Below are positions 4,262 to 6,411 of a stretch of 6,411 nucleotides of DNA, piece after piece (positions within the stretch are counted from its first letter, which is position 1; every line of letters begins with the position of its first letter). The DNA is from Trueperaceae bacterium (GTDB taxonomy: Bacteria; Deinococcota; Deinococci; Deinococcales; Trueperaceae). The stretch lies in contig SLSM01000182.1 of NCBI GenBank assembly GCA_007130445.1, forward strand, positions 1 through 6,411, in the 5' to 3' direction. The translations under genes were made by a program, and so were the position numbers. The notes below the pieces were generated by a model. The model did no database searches and was not told where the DNA came from. It was given only the letters and a program-made list of their open reading frames with translations.

Positions 4262-5410
4262 ATGAGACGAGTGAATCTGCGAGGCATCATCGCGGCGCTG
4301 TGCGCCGTGGCGATCGTTGCCGGGGGCTGGGCGTTCGCGCAGACCGACGCCGAGTACGACGCCTGGCTGCAGTCCGCGCAACTCGGACCGTACCAGCCCG
4401 AGGTCGACGATTGGGACGCCATCCTGGAGGCCGCCCGGCAAGAGCCGCCGCTGACCTTCTACGTCGCGACGAGCCGCGCCCTTGGCGCCACCGACCTGTT
4501 CAACGAGCGCTACGGCCTCCAGGCCGAGGCGATCAACCTCGGGACCAACGACCTGATCGAGCGCGTTCGACGCGAGTGGGATGCCGGTCTGCGCAACGCC
4601 GGCCTGATCATGGTCGGCAACCCGGCGCTGTTCCAAGAGGCGCTGCTGTCGCGCAACGCCGTCACGCGGTTCGTCCCACGCGAACTGGAAGCCGCCATGG
4701 ACCCGATCGAGACCGAGCCGCTGCTGCGCCATCGGTACAGCGTCGGCACGTGGTACTACAGCACCGACGGCGAGCGCGGCGTCACGCCGTACAGCAACAT
4801 CTGGGAGCTGACGACGGAGCCTTGGCGCAACCGCGTGGCAACGACCGACCCGCTCGGTTCGAGCACCATCTTGATGTACTTCACGGCGCTGGTGTCGAAC
4901 GCGGATCAGATGGAAGCGCTCTACGAGGAGTTCTTCGGCGAGCCGATCACGCTCACGACCGAGAACGCCGGCTACGAGTTCATCAAGCGCCTCCTGGACA
5001 ACGACCTGCGTATCGTCAGCTCGCAACGCGACGTGGCCGAGGCCGTCAGCGTGGCCGATGGCAACTTCGCCGGCATGGGCACGCAGTCGCTGTTCCGCCT
5101 CGTCGAGGACGGCACGTACGACTACGACCTCGACGTCACGACCAACCCCGTCGTGCGCACGTTCCAATGGATCGGCATCGGCAGCTACACCGAGAGCCCG
5201 AACCAGGCCAAGCTGCTGCTCGACTGGTTGATGTCCCAGGAGGGCGGCGAGCCCTGGTGGTCGGCGGACTTCCCGGTCAGCCCGACGGTCGAGCCGATGG
5301 GCGGTTTCGATCTGCGCCTGTCGGACTTCGCGGTCGTCTGGGAGCCGACCGTCGAGGAGATGATCGAGCTCTCCGACGACCTCATCGACTTCTTCCTCCT
5401 CTACCGGTGA
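4262..5410 (+). CDS. ABC importer periplasmic solute-binding protein (iron(III)/extracellular family 1-like)
   Basis: A 382-residue exported protein that would capture a solute and deliver it to the downstream permease. Residues 1-26 are a Sec signal peptide: basic MRRVNLR, a hydrophobic core to about 20, and a cleavage site after AFA (26). Cys14 is not in a lipobox, so it is not read as a lipoprotein. The mature protein has the two-lobe pattern: LTFYVATSRALGATDLFNER (64-83), a hydrophobic strand LIMVG (115-119), YSNIWELTTEPWRNRVATTD (177-196) with the dP.gss turn, and a C-terminal region with FQWIGIGSYTESPNQAKLLL (301-320) leading into a helix-rich tail. This layout is that of the FbpA/spermidine-type binding proteins. 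A Tyr pair (165-166) exists but is not clearly where FbpA binds iron, so the substrate stays open. ATG 4262 is preceded by AAGGGA with 6-nt spacing; an upstream GTG in frame (4208) would add 18 non-signal residues and is rejected. Confidence 0.88.
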   Translation: MRRVNLRGIIAALCAVAIVAGGWAFAQTDAEYDAWLQSAQLGPYQPEVDDWDAILEAARQEPPLTFYVATSRALGATDLFNERYGLQAEAINLGTNDLIERVRREWDAGLRNAGLIMVGNPALFQEALLSRNAVTRFVPRELEAAMDPIETEPLLRHRYSVGTWYYSTDGERGVTPYSNIWELTTEPWRNRVATTDPLGSSTILMYFTALVSNADQMEALYEEFFGEPITLTTENAGYEFIKRLLDNDLRIVSSQRDVAEAVSVADGNFAGMGTQSLFRLVEDGTYDYDLDVTTNPVVRTFQWIGIGSYTESPNQAKLLLDWLMSQEGGEPWWSADFPVSPTVEPMGGFDLRLSDFAVVWEPTVEEMIELSDDLIDFFLLYR

Positions 5411-5451
5411 GCGCGGGAGCCCTCGCGACCTGACCTGACGACGACGTGCGC

Positions 5452-5488
5452 GCGCCTGCCGCGGCCCACCACCTGGCCCGGCAGGCGC
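5452..5488 (+). terminator. Strong intercistronic hairpin between binding protein and permease
   Basis: GCGCCTGCCG (5452-5461) pairs perfectly with CGGCAGGCGC (5479-5488). The inner GGCC (5463-5466) pairs with GGCC (5475-5478), leaving one bulged C and an 8-nt loop, 14 pairs in all. No U-tract follows. Such hairpins between a binding-protein gene and its permease gene commonly shield the upstream mRNA or cause partial termination, so that the binding protein is made in excess. That role is inferred here. Confidence 0.6.
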
Positions 5489-5519
5489 ACTCGGTGGCGA
5501 TGACGAGGAGGCCCACGGC

Positions 5520-6411
5520 GTGACCCCCGAGCAACCGATCACACCCACACGTGGCAGGCGTCGAGGTCGCCTGGTGCTGAACCGCTTCAAGCAGTTCTTC
5601 ACGACGCCGCACCAGTGGATGGGCGCGTTCTTCCTGATCGTCTTCGGCTATCTGATCCTCATCCCGGTCAGCCAGATCGTGCTCTCCACGCTGCGCATCC
5701 AAGAGGGCGACACGCGCCGCGCCGGCGGCGAGGTCGGCGAATGGACGCTCTACTACTGGCAACGCACGCTCAGCGGCGACCTGGCACAACGTATCTTCTA
5801 CGAGCCGCTCATGAACACGCTGATCGTCAGCGCGGGCTACACGGCGCTCGCGATGTCGATCGGCGTCGTACTGGCCTGGCTCCTCGTCAAGACCGACCTC
5901 CCCTTCAAGCGCTTCATCGGCGTCTCGGCGCTGATCCCCTACCGCTTCCCGTCGTGGACGATCGCGCTGGCGTGGATCACCATGTTCGGCAACGACCGGG
6001 TCGGCATCGGGGCGCCAGGCGTCTTGCAGTCCACGTTGGGCATCACGCCACCGGACTGGCTGGCGTACGGGGCGGTACCGATCATCGTCGTCCTGGCGGT
6101 CAACTATTTCGCGTTCACGTTCCTGCTGACCGCCTCGGCGCTCGCCACCATCGACGGTCGGCTCGAGGAGTCCGCCGCGATGCACGGCGCCAGCGGTCGG
6201 CACATCCTGCGCCGCATCACGCTGCCGCTGATCCTCCCCGCGCTCGGATCCGCGTTCATCCTCACCTTCGCGCAGGGCATCGGCACGTTCGGGGCGCCCG
6301 CGTTCCTCGGCATCCCGGTGCGCTTCTACGTCCTGTCCACGCAGCTCTACCAGTCGGCCGGCCTGGGTCGCTTCGCCGATGCGTTCGCACTCACGCTCGT
6401 CCTCATCGTCA
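5520..6411 (+). CDS. ABC transporter permease, iron(III)-transport (FbpB/AfuB) type, partial
   Basis: The first 297 residues of an inner-membrane permease; the right edge cuts it. A basic cytoplasmic N-terminus (to about 30) leads to membrane segments near 34-56, 98-122, 133-155, 183-207, 240-262 and 284 onward. The signature EAA loop that docks the ATPase is plain: EESAAMHGASGRHILRRITL (216-235) followed by PLILP. The LIPYRFPSWTIALAW (138-152) and FGAPAFLGIPVRFYVLSTQLY (257-277, read with one residue either side uncertain) patterns are those of iron(III)-type permeases. Those are often long proteins with two fused permease domains, so much may lie beyond the edge. The start is GTG 5520-5522, with GAGGAGG (5505-5511) 8 nt before it. 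It follows the binding protein by 109 bp with the hairpin between, and an ATPase gene is expected downstream. Confidence 0.9.
   Translation, partial: MTPEQPITPTRGRRRGRLVLNRFKQFFTTPHQWMGAFFLIVFGYLILIPVSQIVLSTLRIQEGDTRRAGGEVGEWTLYYWQRTLSGDLAQRIFYEPLMNTLIVSAGYTALAMSIGVVLAWLLVKTDLPFKRFIGVSALIPYRFPSWTIALAWITMFGNDRVGIGAPGVLQSTLGITPPDWLAYGAVPIIVVLAVNYFAFTFLLTASALATIDGRLEESAAMHGASGRHILRRITLPLILPALGSAFILTFAQGIGTFGAPAFLGIPVRFYVLSTQLYQSAGLGRFADAFALTLVLIV

Noticed and set aside
4301..4306. Cys14 of the binding protein as a lipoprotein lipid-attachment site
   Set aside because: The residues before it (AAL) do not fit the lipobox, which needs Gly, Ala or Ser at -1. A normal AFA signal-peptidase site follows at residue 26.
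4202..5602. 466-codon open frame on the minus strand opposite the binding-protein gene
   Set aside because: Composition is shadow-like and it also covers the hairpin and permease start. The plus strand has a signal peptide and binding-protein fold.

Overview
This is a GC-rich bacterial chromosomal segment, densely packed with ordinary-looking genes. It shows no mobile element, CRISPR array, tRNA or rRNA. Third codon positions are strongly G/C, which is why every real gene casts long antisense shadow frames. The lineage cannot be fixed from the sequence alone. Two genes have a TANNNT -10-like box 6-8 nt before the start codon and little or no leader, an arrangement well known in Deinococcota. 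The solute-binding protein also resembles those I associate with Trueperaceae-type Deinococcota. That assignment is tentative, and a high-GC actinobacterium or proteobacterium is not excluded.

Layout. (1) At the left edge is the N-terminus of an NAD(P)-binding SDR/NmrA-like protein on the minus strand, cut by the window. It is preceded by a perfect Shine-Dalgarno that serves a possible 18-codon leader ORF. (2) Next, on the plus strand, is a large membrane protein of the O-antigen ligase/polymerase type (Wzy_C/WaaL-like). Its periplasmic region carries an inserted beta-rich domain resembling phage-fibre or carbohydrate-binding modules. (3) Convergent to it is a two-gene minus-strand operon: a DsrE-like protein that appears to have lost its sulfur-carrying cysteine, followed by an 85-residue protein I do not recognise. 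The latter overlaps the 3' end of the ligase gene by 59 bp. (4) A plus-strand ArsR-type repressor and an SRPBCC/AHSA1 protein share an ATGA overlap. They sit behind a perfect 11-2-11 palindromic operator laid over the -35 box. (5) A minus-strand GNAT acetyltransferase resembles diamine/spermidine acetyltransferases. (6) At the right, on the plus strand, is an ABC importer operon: an exported solute-binding protein, a strong intercistronic hairpin, and a permease (iron(III)-transport type) cut by the right edge.

How the genes work together. The ArsR and SRPBCC genes form a self-regulated pair. The binding protein and permease form one importer whose ATPase should lie beyond the right edge. The DsrE-like gene and the small ORF form a two-gene unit. 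The remaining genes look functionally independent. I see no clear new multi-gene system. The most unusual items are the domain insertion in the ligase, the well-defined ArsR operator/promoter, and the Cys-less DsrE protein with its orphan partner.
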